DNA from: Chrysopilus asiliformis
Taxonomy: Eukaryota; Arthropoda; Insecta; Diptera; Rhagionidae
Direction of reading: 5' to 3'
DNA length: 64,000 nucleotides
Assembly: GCA_964034945.1 (NCBI GenBank)
Contig: OZ035960.1
Coordinates: 112,751,324 to 112,815,323, forward strand
Every line of letters begins with the position of its first letter. Position 1 is the stretch's first letter. Below are positions 50,131 to 63,080 of this stretch, piece by piece. The notes under the pieces were generated by a model that was not told the DNA's origin, searched no databases, and was given only the letters and a program-made list of their open reading frames with translations. The translations under genes were made by a program, and so were the position numbers.

Positions 50131-53100
50131 GGCAAGCCTAGACCGGATCCACGAGTGTTGCGCCGTTAATTATTATGCTGAGGTCTGATCTCAGGGTCTG
50201 TGCATAAAATATGTCCCGCATTTAGGGGAGAGCAAACAGTAGCGGTTGACAACCATACAAAAATTTGGCAAAAAAAACGTGTTAAAATCAGTGACGTTAC
50301 TGAGCTTAAACTTACTAACTCGAAAATTGCTCGACCGCGATTAAGTTTGAGATAGGGAACTGAAAGCAGCGAGAACGCGTTGAGCTAGGAAAAATAAAGG
50401 TAGTTACAACGGGTACATTTCATACAAATATGCGTAGTTTTTCCTTTGGGTTTTATTTTCTTGATGTGTTGGTTACGAGTCAAATTGGAAGCGATTTTTT
50501 TCCGAAAAATATCGCAAACTCAACTAAATTTAAGGTTAAAATTTCGTAGGATAATCTCATCCCATGATTAACGGATGAAATTCTTCTACGAAAAAAATAT
50601 TTTACAGCTGAAAAGTCATTCGCATAAGAACTGTTCCAGATGTTGCATTTCACACAATTCCAGATCTCCATAATTGGCATTAGCCAAACATCCGAAAATT
50701 ATGAAGCATTTCAAAAGTTGTGGAATCTGTCAAAATACTACAACCAAACAAGCTGTCAAAATGACAGACGTCACATGCTAGAACGCAGCTAATTCTAATT
50801 CTGAATGCCCAAGTAGCATTTTTCAGGGTAACTCCACACTCGTTGGTCGGATTGGCTTCCTCATAACTCACTTAACGGAGAAATGTCAAAAATTGCATCG
50901 GAAGTAGTTTCCATTCTACTTAAAGTGTCACGTGCTGTGATGCGAATGAAATTTTAAATGAAATTCACAAAATTCCCAGATAAACTTGGCATTTGTTGAG
51001 GAAAGTTGCTGTTAATTCAAAAGTTTCCTCTTAAGTACTTTCGAATAAACGACAACAACAAAAAAAAGGGATCAGCAGTGGCACCATGAGTCAGAATGGA
51101 AGTTTCCAAAACACTGAATGAACCTTTCGAATCCTGGGATTCATCTGTCCTTTGTGTGGATATGTGAGTGTTCGTGTTTTAACGGTATGTGCGCTGGTGA
51201 GTCAGAGTTTGGATCAGAATGCGAAAAGGTTGCCTTTTTTGAAGGTTGAGTTTTAGTACTTTTTGAATGCTCAACGGAAAAACTTTCCACTCCTGCAGTT
51301 TTTCCTGCAGAAGGGATGCTATTGCGTTGTGAGGAAACTCAAAGGTATAGGGAAACTTTATTTTCTGACATTGTCTATGCCAAGAAGCTAAAAAATTATA
51401 AAAGTTTTTCCGTATTTTCATCAGTCGCTGTAAGCGGTTGTATTCTAGATGAGGATGGCTGTTTTTTTTTTAACCCGGTCGGGTGTGAATAGGCGAGGAT
51501 GAGAAAATAGAAATGTTGGGAAAATCTAACGGTAGAAAATTGTGAAAAAATTTGTGACGACTTTCAACTTTTTACGATATTTTACGCAGTTATGCTTTCA
51601 TAAAAGTTTTTCCTCCGTGCGTCTTTTCTAGATGTTTGTGGGGATATTTTTTTCGATATTCTCATTTGTTTCGGTTTCCTTGCTTTTCCGTTGAAGCGAG
51701 GAGGTGGTCCAGGTGCCTTTAATCCCACATTCTCTAGTAATCCCCGGGAATGCAGTTTTATATGAGCTTAAAAATGTTTTTCGTAATTCTTTGAGTAAAT
51801 TTTAAGGCTTTTATTATTTGCCATAAATTGTTAGGATTAACTCGGAAGTTGCGTTGTATACTAGTTTAGGTATTTATTTGAGTTTATTAAAAGGAATTTT
51901 TATTATTTTTACAATATTAAATCTAAAATGTTATTTGAAAATTCATAAATGCGAAAAGGTACGTTTTAGGTTTTTTTCAAGGTGCGAAAAGGTACGTTTT
52001 AGGTTGTCACGGGGGTTTTTGAGGTATCTGATTACGAATTTAATTACAAATTTGATTACGAATTTAACTGATTACGAATTTAATTGCGAATTTAATTGAA
52101 ATTTTTCGAAAGTCCTTAAAGAGTACACGGGTTTTCGAAAACCTGTTCAGAAAGTGACTTCTGGAACTTTTTCCGTGTTGCGGAGACGTATTGTAATGGA
52201 TTAATAAAAATAAACTCGAGATGGCTTCCTGGTAAAATTACTTTATTAATGACAACAATCTGCTAACTGGATGGAAGACGAAGATGGCCGTCTGTTCGAG
52301 TCCAAGTCTGAAGCAAGAAGACCGGAGATTCGCCTTAGCCGAATCTCTACTACAAGCGAACCGAAACTCGCAGTGAGCAAACTCTGAACTACAATCAATG
52401 AACGTTGTGGCGCTAGGCGCTGGGCGGCATATTAAAATTATAACAGTTATAAAATACTTTAACCCGGCAACAACGGGTCCAAATTCTAGCCGTTCATGAA
52501 ATTCTACCATAATATTTGCTTATTTTTTCAATTCAAAAACAGTTGCGTTTCCAGCGAATCAATTTTGCTAATTAAAAACTATGTTCTGTGCATAAATATG
52601 GTATTCTTCATAATGCTATATTGAGTGTGATGAGAAACATTTCTTAGTAATTAACAGAAACAAGTTTCGAATTTAAGCCTAACAAGCGTAACTTCAGACA
52701 TTCCCCAAACAATAAACATTTCTGGTTTGTTATCTGTTTTAAAAACAATTCCAAGAAAATTAATTCGCCGTGCGTTTTTGCACATTCAAATAATCCTAAG
52801 TAAATTTTTGTGGAAATCTCGTTAGGTTTTGAAAATAACACTTTTCATGTGATTTTCTTACTTTCTTGTTCACGTGAAACCAAAAACCTGAAAATATATT
52901 CACACAATTTCGTTGTATATTCGTATATGCGAGTTTAGTTCATTTCGGCTCCTACCTGAATATCTTAGAAGAACATGAACCGAATGTACACTTGGGAATA
53001 TTTTTCTTTTATTTACCTTATTTGCTGATGTATTTCTGTTTAACAGCGTTGAGTTGTTGTTGTTGGGTCGGTTTTTCTTGCCCGCTTATGTGTGCTTTAC

Positions 53101-54062
53101 ACTTCAAATTACTGCGCTAAACTGATTAGTAGTTCGACCTCCCAGCTAGAAGTAATTCACGCAATGCACTTACAGTGGTAACTATTCTGGTTATGAAGTG
53201 GATTTCAAAGAAGTTACTGTACGAGGGATGATTGGAGAGTACAAGAAATAGAAGGGCAAATATTTAGGGCTACTAGAGTACCGGCCGCACTGCTATGCGT
53301 TGACGTGCTGCCTGAGTTCTGAAGTAAACAAAATAAATTTAGATGTTTTTCGTTATACAAAAAGTACTTACTTGCATAATCTTGATCCGTTTTTATTCTG
53401 TTGTGCAAATATAAACCTTTTGTAGATGGGGAAACGTATAAATTTGTTTGGATGTCTTTAAAAATCCCGCAATGCGGCAAAATGCATAGCTCTTATCTGG
53501 AGACAATACCTGCATTCCCAACCTTACTATAAATTACTCCTGAGTACTAATCAGTATACTTTTGTTTTTACATAAGATTGGAATACAACTGAAATTTTGC
53601 GAGTCGGAGATGGAAGTGTAAATTAAAACTTTGATTGCTTTTTGAAAAGAAAAATCCGATGACCTTTGCGTGACTTCAAATTTAGACATCTTTTCGCCGA
53701 AAATTGATTCGTTTTTTAAAAAAATTGAAAATTAGAAGATTTGCCTAGGGGCCGCAAATTTAGAAACACTTTCCATCCTTTGGGAATTTGCAGAAACATC
53801 CTTTGAGAATTTGCAGAATTTCGAGGGTCGCACAACGGAAGTCTGTTTGTTGCTAGAAAATTCGAAAATGGCTGAACCGATTTTCGTGTGGTTTTCATAA
53901 ATTTGGTAAAGGGTGTGGAAAGTTTTTTAGCAAAAAAGATTAGGACTGTACTTAAAATATGTCAACAATTTCTTGAGGTTGGGGCAAGGAATTTGCAGAA
54001 TCAATTCTCCTCCCTCTACAGACCAGGGTGGACCGTGGCGTCATGCAAACTCTGCCTCCAAA
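50131..54062. other. Gene-poor stretch with small tandem repeats
   Basis: Two direct copies of TGCGAAAAGGTACGTTTTAG (51950-51972 and 51983-52005), then a short degenerate array of GATTACGAATTTAAT-like units (52030-52099). A 24-bp unit with GAATTTGCAGAA is duplicated at about 53774-53818. No gene is supported. Confidence 0.45.
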
Positions 54063-54240
54063 CAGGAGTGGTGTTCCGTAACTTGTTTCAAGCGTTTGTT
54101 TCGACTTAGAAAAAACAGTAATATTCGCTGTCTTTGTTCCGATCAAGATAAATGACAGGGCGAAACAGAGATCACAAATACTACTTTTTCTTCTAACTCG
54201 AAACAAACGCTTGAAACAAGTTACGGAATAGCACTCCTGG
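54063..54240. mobile_element. ~178-bp foldback MITE
   Basis: Arms of about 55 bp: CAGGAGTG, then TTCCGTAACTTGTTTCAAGC and GTTTGTTTCGA on the left; the right arm 54178-54240 is the complement. No coding capacity and no certain target duplication. Confidence 0.8.
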
Positions 54241-54487
54241 TCTATCTAAGTCTGCTGTCTTTGAGTTGTCGATCCGGGGAGTCTCCTCTAATCGCCTTAA
54301 TCGCTCTAATCGTTGTCCACATTTCGGTATTTGCCCTTTTTGGTTCTTGTTTTGTAGGTGATACGGAATCTTGTAGTGATACGGAATGGCGACAGGTAAT
54401 GCCCAGCGAAAGCGACATATTTTGATGAATTTTACGATGTCTGGTTCCTCGTATAGCGCCTTTAATTTATGATTGCATCAAAGATTG

Positions 54488-54751
54488 TGTTTACATTAGG
54501 ACTCACTTTGAGGCGGCACGTTTTTCCTCATTTTTCTGCCGTGTGCACACGGTTCGCTTTATCTGGATTCATAAACCGGTTTCATCAACAAAACTAAACG
54601 ACAGGTTTCAACGACCAGACTCAAAAACCGGTTTGCGACCGATAATTTTAAGTGAATCTAAACTTCGTTCGCTCTTTTTGGTTTCCCTCCCCACTGCGTC
54701 CCTCACCCTCACGAATGACGTGCCGCCTCAAAGTGAGTTCCAATGTAAACA
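54488..54751. mobile_element. 264-bp MITE with 34-bp terminal inverted repeats
   Basis: Ends in TGTTTACATTAGGACTCACT plus TTGAGGCGGCACGT and the complement (one or two mismatches). The interior has a second weak symmetry around AAACCGGTTT (54570 and 54629). Non-coding. Confidence 0.8.
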
Positions 54752-55547
54752 CAGTCAAATTCTTCTGATGTGAAGAACGATATTTAACAATCTTCCTGCA
54801 GGTGGTCTGTGCGCGATTTTGGAAACTTACCAATCAACCTTCATATACCGCCTTCCTTTTTCGGAAAGTCATCCAATTTTTTTCTATTCCTTCTTACCCT
54901 AAGTCCAAGCAATAAATACCCAAGTGAGTTCAGTTTCTCGTTACCTGTAGTCTGGATTGTTGTGAATTCTTGTATTCTTTCCATTTTGCCCAAATCTACC
55001 TGGTGCCGGTGTTCATCTATGAAGAGATTTTTCCTAGCACAACATCCAATTTGGCTTCATTTAATTTATTTTCTCTTCACGCTAATGCCGTTTGTGTAGC
55101 ACTTTCGGGTCCACTTTGGTCACTTTAAAAGTGCTAAAATTGTTAAGAATATTATTTCTGTTGTTTACCTTCCCCGATGGAATAATTCCGTTGTTCTTTG
55201 CTCGACAGTACGATGTAAATAAAAAAACGTGCAGCTCAGTTCATTTTGGTTTACTTTTGTGTAACATCACATTAGTGGTTCCTAGTAGTAGAAGTAGACC
55301 TCAATGGGTAACTAACCATCATCACCAGTTCACGGATGGCTTCGAATCAGATCACAACGTCATCCGCCGTCATCTACAATAGTTCAAGTATATTTTTTTT
55401 ATTCGGCTGTGACTGCGTCGAAAAGAGTCGAGTCGGACGCGGCGAAATGTCAGTTGGGTGATGACTTTTGATGTGCTAATTGAAAAAGTAAATTTGCCGT
55501 CTCATTATGACGTTAGAAGGTGGCATAGAGAAATTACCATAATAATA
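54752..55547. other. Intergenic stretch
   Basis: Pyrimidine-rich on +. Two 96-codon frames without ATG starts (54809-55099, 55092-55382) and without recognisable domains. No gene is called. Confidence 0.35.
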
Positions 55548-55549
55548 TA

Positions 55550-56381
55550 CACTGTAGAAAATGAATTTGAATTTAAACCGAAAAATGGGGTAAAAACGGG
55601 GTAAATTTGCAAAAACGTCGTAAAACTTCGAAAAAAAATCAGAATTTAGCTCGCACACCATTTAAGTTGTAAAATCACCCAAAAAACATTAATCTTACAC
55701 TAGAAATAGGGTAATTTTAAACCTTGCGTAAAATTTCGACCAATAATCGTATTTTTACTCTCATTTTGGTGTAAAAACACGCTCACATGGTATTTTTGCA
55801 TTATTGAACGGACAATTTCATTATTTCACAATGCAGTTGACGGATATTCGCTCTGGTTTGATGCAGCTATGTTGCCTTAACCTTATAATTCGCATAAGGT
55901 TTGTAGCATCGGAGTATAAATACTCGAATCGAGTTTTGCTCTACCAAAATCCTGTGTGGCGCCTGCCACATGGCAGACATGCCCGGGAAATTTGGATGTG
56001 AAAACATCCGCAAAAATAATATAATATTTTTGTTTTTGCAGACCGTATAAGCCGAGAAATACCATTGTCGGTGTAATTTTAAACAAAAAATGTCGTAAAA
56101 TTACACCTTTAAGACGCGGTTTTGCTACCAAATAGGAGGAAAATTACTACAAAAATGTGGTAATTTTAAATATCCATGTCGTAAAATTACACCCGTATTG
56201 TACTTTTACTTCTTATTTAGCTTAAAGTTCCCCCGTAAAAGAGGCTTTTGTACGCCACAAAATGAGTAAAAATGCATAGCTTTTAAGCCATTACGACTCG
56301 GTGTAATTTTACCCCTATTATCGTAGGAAAATGGTTTCCTACGATAATAGGGGTAAAATTACAAAAAAATTTTCTAGAGTG
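55550..56381 (-). mobile_element. 832-bp TA-flanked MITE (copy 2, inverted)
   Basis: Flanked by TA (55548-55549, 56382-56383). It is the reverse complement of 16045-16816 over its whole length at high identity, including the subterminal hairpin (56302-56361) and the GGATGTGAAAACATCC hairpin. It carries about 60 extra bases near 55815-55880 (TTCACAATGCAGTTGACGGA region) absent from copy 1. Confidence 0.88.
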
Positions 56382-56383
56382 TA

Positions 56384-57034
56384 GTAGAAAAAAAAACACT
56401 GAATGAGTCAAGCTTTTTGCACTTAAACAGTTTGTTCCGTTAAGTTAAGTCAGATGAGTTTTGGAGGTTTTTTCGGACCACCAAAATGGATTCGAAGAAT
56501 TTTTTATTAAAACTAAATTTTAGACAAATTTCTTCCCTAAAAGCTGTTCATTGCAATAAAATATAACAAAATTAATTCAATATCAACAGAAAATTTCCCA
56601 AAAATCAGAAATTTTACTGACAAAAAGATTATAAACTCTTAAAGAAATATACATGAGCGCTGATCAGAGCAAAACATAACCTTTTCCATTTCGGAACTGT
56701 TAGCGCGGTATTACACACGGCAACTTTCGGGCTTACTTAAGCCGATTTTCGGGAGAAACGACTGAGGAGGGAAAAGTTGCCACTCGATATCATGGCTTAT
56801 CGACAATCTGCATACATGCAAATCGCGTGAATCGGTTTGGGAAAAGTAGAAGGCAGAAATCATTTTCGTTCTGACCGTCAGCAGGTAAAGATCTTGGGAA
56901 GTATATGAGCAGCAGCAATTTCAATGGTTTGAGTCCACACACACACACATGTAAACTTGTGTAGCAGTTGCCGGCTTAAATAAGCCAAGTTTAATACCGG
57001 ACTTAGAATCTTTTAGCTTACTAGAATTTTGACC
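56384..57034. other. Intergenic stretch, nothing recognised
   Basis: AT-rich. One short CA microsatellite at about 56935-56950. Confidence 0.4.
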
Positions 57035-57575
57035 CAGCTTGGCCCGGCTAAAAGCGCGAGTCGAACAAAACCTAGGAAAACAAAGTTTAGTATGTTGTAA
57101 ATTAGAGCCTAAAGTAGGGCGCTCCGATCCGGGCTTTTCTTTAGTTTTTTTTTCGGAAAATAGTTTTCAAAAATTAACAAAACTACCATAAATTCCAGCG
57201 TGTGAAATATCTTTGAAATTCCAGCATCCGGATTCGGATTCATTTTACTCTCCCGACCACTCGGGCAACTTTTTAATGGATCTATGTTAGAGCTGAAATC
57301 CTGACGAACATCTGTGCCAAATTTCAGGCCGATCGGTTCGGTAGTTTTTCCGAGAAAGAGTAACTTAGAAGAAAAGCTAAGCTTCTAATTTACTTTATTC
57401 CCTTCCCCATCACTCTCCCCATCCATCGCTTATGCTACTTTCCAATAGGCCTATGGTGGAACCAGGCCCAGAGCGAACATCCATGCGAAATTTCAGGTCA
57501 ATCGGTTCAGCCGTTTTCACGGGAACGAGGAACAGACAGACACCAACTTATTTTTATATATTAGTATAATGATGT
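57035..57575 (+). repeat. Dispersed RTE-like 3'-tail repeat, longest copy
   Basis: Carries the parts seen separately in 13196-13525 (left part) and 29272-29597 (right part): GGCTAAAAGCGCGAG, two AAATTTCAGG-TCGGTTC units, CACCAACTTATTTTTATATA and an ATTAGTATAATG tail. No reverse transcriptase frame. Confidence 0.75.
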
Positions 57576-60287
57576 AGAGTTGATTGGAATCAATTTTCCA
57601 ACAATTTTATGATGGCCAAGGATCTGTTTTGGTCTCTCCACCAGGTTTTCTGTAAAATTTCAAGCCTGTCTTTTTTCTAACAGCTCCGTGCTCATTGAAA
57701 CCTCATAAATTCCTTCCTAACACTCTAATATCCCGATGACACTCCAAAAATTTCCCAAAATAATTACTCTGGAAAACTTTTCCTCATGAATTGATTTATT
57801 TTCAACTTCAATAAACCAAATAATATAAAATTGTTTTTGTATAAGCAATAATTCGTACCAACGACGGGGCCGTTGTAAAATTATCCGGACAAAACTTTCC
57901 ATTTAATTAACTTAAGAAAAATCCCATTGAATAAAAGTGGTAAATGTTTCCAGTGAATTATTTGCTAAACTGACAGCTGTTAACAGAAATTGCCGCTCGT
58001 ATACCACCTACAATCGCTATATAGAATTCATTCAGTCGGTAGGGCCATCTTCATAAAATTCCATATAGCAAGTTAATGGAAGTGTGAGTGAGTGGCAAAT
58101 ATCCTTGTAAGTCTTCCAAAAGTATAAAATATAAAGGAAGCCTCAGAATCGTCGTTTTATTTCCTATACAATTTTATTTATTCATTTATTTCACTTTTAG
58201 CTCTTTTTCATTTTTGTTTCGTTGCCTTCGCATTCGTCCTCAGCTCGACTTGGATAAATTTTTGAGGGTCTTTGAGAATCTCAGGAGAGGAAAATTATGG
58301 ATTTTCCCATCCTGTGTGCATCAAGTGATGCGAGCTTTTCGCTTTGTTTTCCCAGTTTTCGGTGAATCACTGCCATAAAAAAGTGTTTCTATATATTTTT
58401 TTTTGGAGCATTTGCAACATTAATTTGAAGGGATTGTAAGAGGGTTGTTTAGAAATTGTGAGACGATTGGCGGTATGATACATTTGAACTTGGGAAAAAT
58501 TTTTAGCCCTCTCCGCAAAAATCACGATGGAACCGAGCCGGGAAGGGGTCTGAAAAGGCGAAAATTTACATGACAGTTTCTTACGTCGCGTCGGCAAAAT
58601 CCGGATCTGTCAGTCTTGAATTCATCGCTTACGGAGTATTTATAGGTCTTGAAAACCATGATTTTCTGTAACCGGGTATCCATCTTATTAAGAACCGTCA
58701 GATTTTTGGAGCCAATTTTCCCAGAACCGGTTTTTGCAAATTTTTAGAACCGGGTACCCGGTTTTTATCAACAGCCCTAGTTTTTATACAGTAATAGGTT
58801 CAGAAGGATGTCGAATTTAACCCTTCATTCTTCGTTAGAAATATCCAAAAGACGCTTACTTTCCGAACAACCCTTATGCGTAGGCGTGTATCTCATGAAC
58901 TTCACATCCTTCCTGCGTGTGTGTATTAGTGTTTGTTAGTCTATAGAAATTCACTTGTTCGATGAAAGAATGAAGAATTGGATAATGTAGGCACAGAATT
59001 TTTCCCTTGCTGTTTTTTTTTTAAATATTTCTCTGTTATCCTGCCAACTGACTAGCTGTGGATCGCTGAGTGTTCCATTATAATAGGTTTTCTATTTTAT
59101 TATCATTTTGTTAACATCGAAAAATAAACTTTACGATGAGTCGGTATGGTTGCCTTAATTTCCAACTGAATTGAAACTGAAGCAAAAAAATATACATACA
59201 AGTAGTCCCCAGGCTGTGGTATCACATTTGGAGAATCTTGTCCTTAAACTCACGTTCCTCTTATGCCTCTCTCGTGTAGAGGACCACCATTTAATACTTT
59301 TTGCAATTTCCATCCTATGGAGTGGATCCTAGGAGAATTCCAAAGAAAGGATAGAAAATTAAAAGCAAAATTTACCCAAAAAGTATAACCTTGACTATAC
59401 TATGCGAGGCGATTTCTATGATATTCTAGAGTAGTCGACAAACAGAATGGCATTCGAGATGGGCTTCTGTGATCTCCTCCATTCAGACACCAACAATTTA
59501 TAGTCGCAATCATTTTAATTGGATCCTTTAGATTAAAATCTGTTCCTACAGTTTTTCACCAGTCTTTATTTCTTTTCGGAGTTTTTTTTCGAGTGTTTTC
59601 TTTTTTGGTTCGTGTCTATCTCTTTCTTGAATACCGGATATTGTTGGTGTTATCGTAACGCCTGATTGTTGGATCAACCTGTGTTTTCGGTGTTTCCTAG
59701 TGGATGTCGTCGTGGCGTGGTAGACATGGTGATAAAATGACATTTAAGAAAATTTGCGATAAGTTTTTCACTTTGTTTTTTATGTTCTCGGGTGGGATTC
59801 AAGAGAAATGGTTTGCCTTAAGTCCTTTTTGTTAAAACACTTTTTATGAAATATTTTTAGAAATGACAGAAAAAGATATTGTGCTTGAAACATCCTTTCA
59901 AATTTTAATTAGAAATGTCAGTTTAGACAAAAATTTTCAATTTACTTGAACATAAAAGCAAAAAAGTTGTGAACTTTTAGTGATAGTGGTCGTCGAACTT
60001 TAGAGGTTAAGGCAGTGTTCATGTGGAAACACTTTTGAATACTACTGGAACAGTGTTTTTGCGGGAGCAAATCCTAGTTGATCCGAGTTTTAAACCTTAT
60101 TTACGGGTACTTTTAAACTCAGCTAAAAAATCCGCGTTTCCTGCTGTCGATATACAAAACCTTACAATTGTTACGAAGCTGCAATATAAGAAACTTGAGA
60201 ACCGATGTGGACTGTCCTGCCGTTGGAAAAAGAAGTTACGAAGGCGTTGGTAAGGAATAACTTTCTTCTATAATTTTGTCAATAAAT
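57576..60287. other. Gene-poor stretch
   Basis: Several 60-100 codon frames on both strands (for example 58088-58378 and 60023-60253) without domains or splice support. An ATG-started frame at 60023 follows GC-poor sequence. None called. Confidence 0.3.
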
Positions 60288-60696
60288 AATTGTGCAAACC
60301 AAGTAAAAAGAACCATGCAGGATTCGACGTTTTTTATGCCCCTGGGTTAACTTTTGAACCCGTGTAGTTTTCACTTTGGTTGAGCACTTTTTGGAAAGGG
60401 CACAGTCTCTAGTTTCATCCATATATGGCTTCAAAAGCCACCGGATTGCAGGGGGATGGTGAGGGGTTAACGAAATTTCTCGTGAATGCATGCATGCGTT
60501 CTGTGAAAAATCGCAAGAAAGTTCGTTAACCCTTCACTATCCCCCTGCAATTCGGTGGCTCTTGAACCCATATATAGATGAAACTAGAGACTGTGCCCTT
60601 TCCAAAAAGTACTCAACCAAAGTGAAAACTACACGGGTTCAAAAGTTAGTTTAGAGGGGCAAAATCGTGCATCGTTCTTTGTGTAATTTGCCAAAA
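60288..60696. repeat. Foldback element with ~190-bp arms
   Basis: Arms about 60288-60478 and 60498-60696 are reverse complements at roughly 90% identity (for example CACTTTGGTTGAG, GGAAAGGGCACAGTCTCTAG, GCAGGGGGAT), around a loop with the palindrome GCATGCATGC. A 70-codon minus frame in the left arm is a consequence of the arm and not called. Confidence 0.85.
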
Positions 60697-62608
60697 CTTT
60701 GAAGCAAAATCGTGACAATCGCATTAAAAATCATATGAACGACTGTTTTTCTGTACCATGTGTTAAATTGCAAGATTTGTAAGATTCCTCTGGCGAAATT
60801 GCAAACGGAAACTACAATGGCTTCTATTTGTTAGTTTAAAAAGCTTTTTTACTTGCAGCCTGCCAGATTTCTTTGGTGGGAAAATCTTGGCAAGGCCGTT
60901 CAGAGCGGGAAACAACAATTTATGATTGTCAAAATACTGGCTTTAAAACGTCTAGAAGAAAACGAATCTACCCTCTTCCCTTTCAAATCTGCTCTCTTAC
61001 CTTTCAAATCTGCCCTCTCCCCTTTCAAATCCACCATTTTGTAATATTTTGAATGTATATTCCATATGCATTCCGTTTATCATAAAATATTGATAAGGTG
61101 GCGTTGTATCACTTCCCGAAAGTTCAGTTTCCGCCATTTTAATTTTGTGATATGTCAAAATCTAGTACACCAGCGCTTTCCTCGAAAATGGTATAACGGC
61201 ACTGTCTTGCGAGTAAAACCAGGGAACAATTCTGGTAAAACTGGTAAGCCAGTTTGGTCTGACATGGCTTTTTAGCAGACTATTTTGCTGGTACACCAGA
61301 AATAGAAGTCAATGTATAGTTCCTGTGTCAGTGTGACCGTCAGGTCTTCCTTTTTGATAATATGCATTTTTAAACTTGGAATTCTCAATTTTTATCAAAC
61401 TAATAATATTTTTTCTTTTTTTTTCAGGTCTGCTGTTTTTCTATTTCTAATTTGAAGTAAGTCCGAATTTTTTATATGTCCATTTTCTAGTTTTACACAC
61501 TTAAAATGTAAATCTCTTTGTGGCATGATATTGAAACTATTTTAACATATAGTATTCCCCTTATTATCGTGTAAAAAAAATTCTATATATTACTGTATAT
61601 CAAATAGAAAAAATCAGATTTATTCGACTAGATAAATTATAATAAATTTCGATTAATTATGGCAATTATGTGTCACGTGTGAAATTCCCATAATTATAAA
61701 TTCAAATTTATATAAACATGATTTTAATTTGATGTTTCGTTAGAGTATCATAAAAGCGATAAAACTCTTGTAATTAGAGCGAGAGAGAGTGAATAGTTAA
61801 AAACCATCAGCAGGGGTTGAAATTCGTATATCGTCGCATCGTATGTACAACAAAGAAGAAAAGCCATATATCGTTTTAAGATGGGATTTCCTTATCCCGT
61901 GTATTCCCTATTCCTGCGCGTATTCATTTCGCCCCCTTGCCCCTGAAGTCATTCGAACGTGAAATACTTTGTTCCAAGCTATACGACACCCTCGTTGAAT
62001 GAAATAAATTCGGAAATTTTGAAAAAGAATCCCTTGTCGCTCTCTACGCACTATTCCCGAATTAATGAAGCGCATAGCATGGGATATACGGAAAAAACAG
62101 ACGGAATGGGACGTCATCTTGTACGACCCTGAAATGTTATTTAGTTTTTCTTTTTCTTCCCTAGCCTAGCTCTCTGGATACAGGATAGCACAATTGACAT
62201 TAGGGTTTTAGTCATGTAGTGGTTAACTCAAAGTATAGAAATTGGGAGTGTGTGATGACATGATGGTGGTTAGGGGGGGAATAAATGAAATGTCATTAGA
62301 CGAGGAATAAAATTACGAACTTCATTCCTTGCGGCGAAACTGTTTTATTCTTTTGGCCAATCAAAGAGCAACAAATACAATGGTCACAGCTGAAAACACT
62401 GATGAATGACATTATAAAAAAACTACTCATTAAAACTTGATTTCAAAGGAAAACCGTATTTCATCTGAAGTTCCAAAGCATTAAATGCAGTATTTTTGAA
62501 AATAATTTGTTAAGATTTTATTAGCAAAGTGTATTGAAGCGTATAGTAAAACCAAAGATTAGATAACTAAAGATAAGAAACAACGGAACTTATTTTTATT
62601 TTCCTTTA
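60697..62608. other. Gene-poor stretch with a short tandem repeat
   Basis: Three tandem units of CCTTTCAAATCTGCTCTCT type at 60979-61035. The rest is AT-rich with no supported gene. Confidence 0.4.
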
Positions 62609-62757
62609 AGCCTCAACCACAATTACGCGTTCGTGCGTGCGGCAACAACGCGGTGAAGGTAAAAACTACGCATTTATATGAGTAAATGTATAATTGCGCG
62701 TTGCTCAGACGCGTTGCCGTGTCCCTGCTGCGTAGAGTAGGCTCAGTCTCTACTTTT
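62609..62757. mobile_element. Possible small MITE next to the LTR element
   Basis: A GC-rich island in AT-rich DNA whose ends are loosely complementary: AAGCCTCAACCACAATTACG at the left; GTAGAGTAGGCTC and GACGCGTTGCCG at the right against CGGCAACAACGCG at the left. TTA precedes it. The symmetry is weak, so the call is tentative. Confidence 0.25.
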
Positions 62758-62819
62758 AGAAGCGGTGACAACTACTAGATGCCAAAACAAAATCATGTCA
62801 CACGCAAATTAACTTTTTT

Positions 62820-63060
62820 GTTATTCTTCGGAATAAAAAAAATCACTTTTTATTTAAAATTTCTTTATTATTACTTTGGCAAATATCTTAAGATATTATT
62901 GTTCGGTTAAATGCATCCACTCTTTAGAGGGATCCCGAATCAACTGCACTGAATTCAATTCTTAATATCTACAAAATGCATTCGTTTCTTTATCTCACTT
63001 ATACTTTGTATAAGTGCAATTCATGCATTTAAATTTCTTATCGAGTATTGAATTATAAGA
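62820..63060 (-). mobile_element. Probable 3' LTR region of the errantivirus-like element
   Basis: Lies just downstream of the envelope-like stop codon (minus strand). It has A/G-rich sequence that may include the polypurine tract (about 62984-63000) and AATAAA/AATAAA-like signals on the minus strand near 62850-62870. LTR boundaries, target duplication and the second LTR cannot be fixed from this window. Confidence 0.4.
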
Positions 63061-63080
63061 AAAACTCCTACGTGTTTTTC

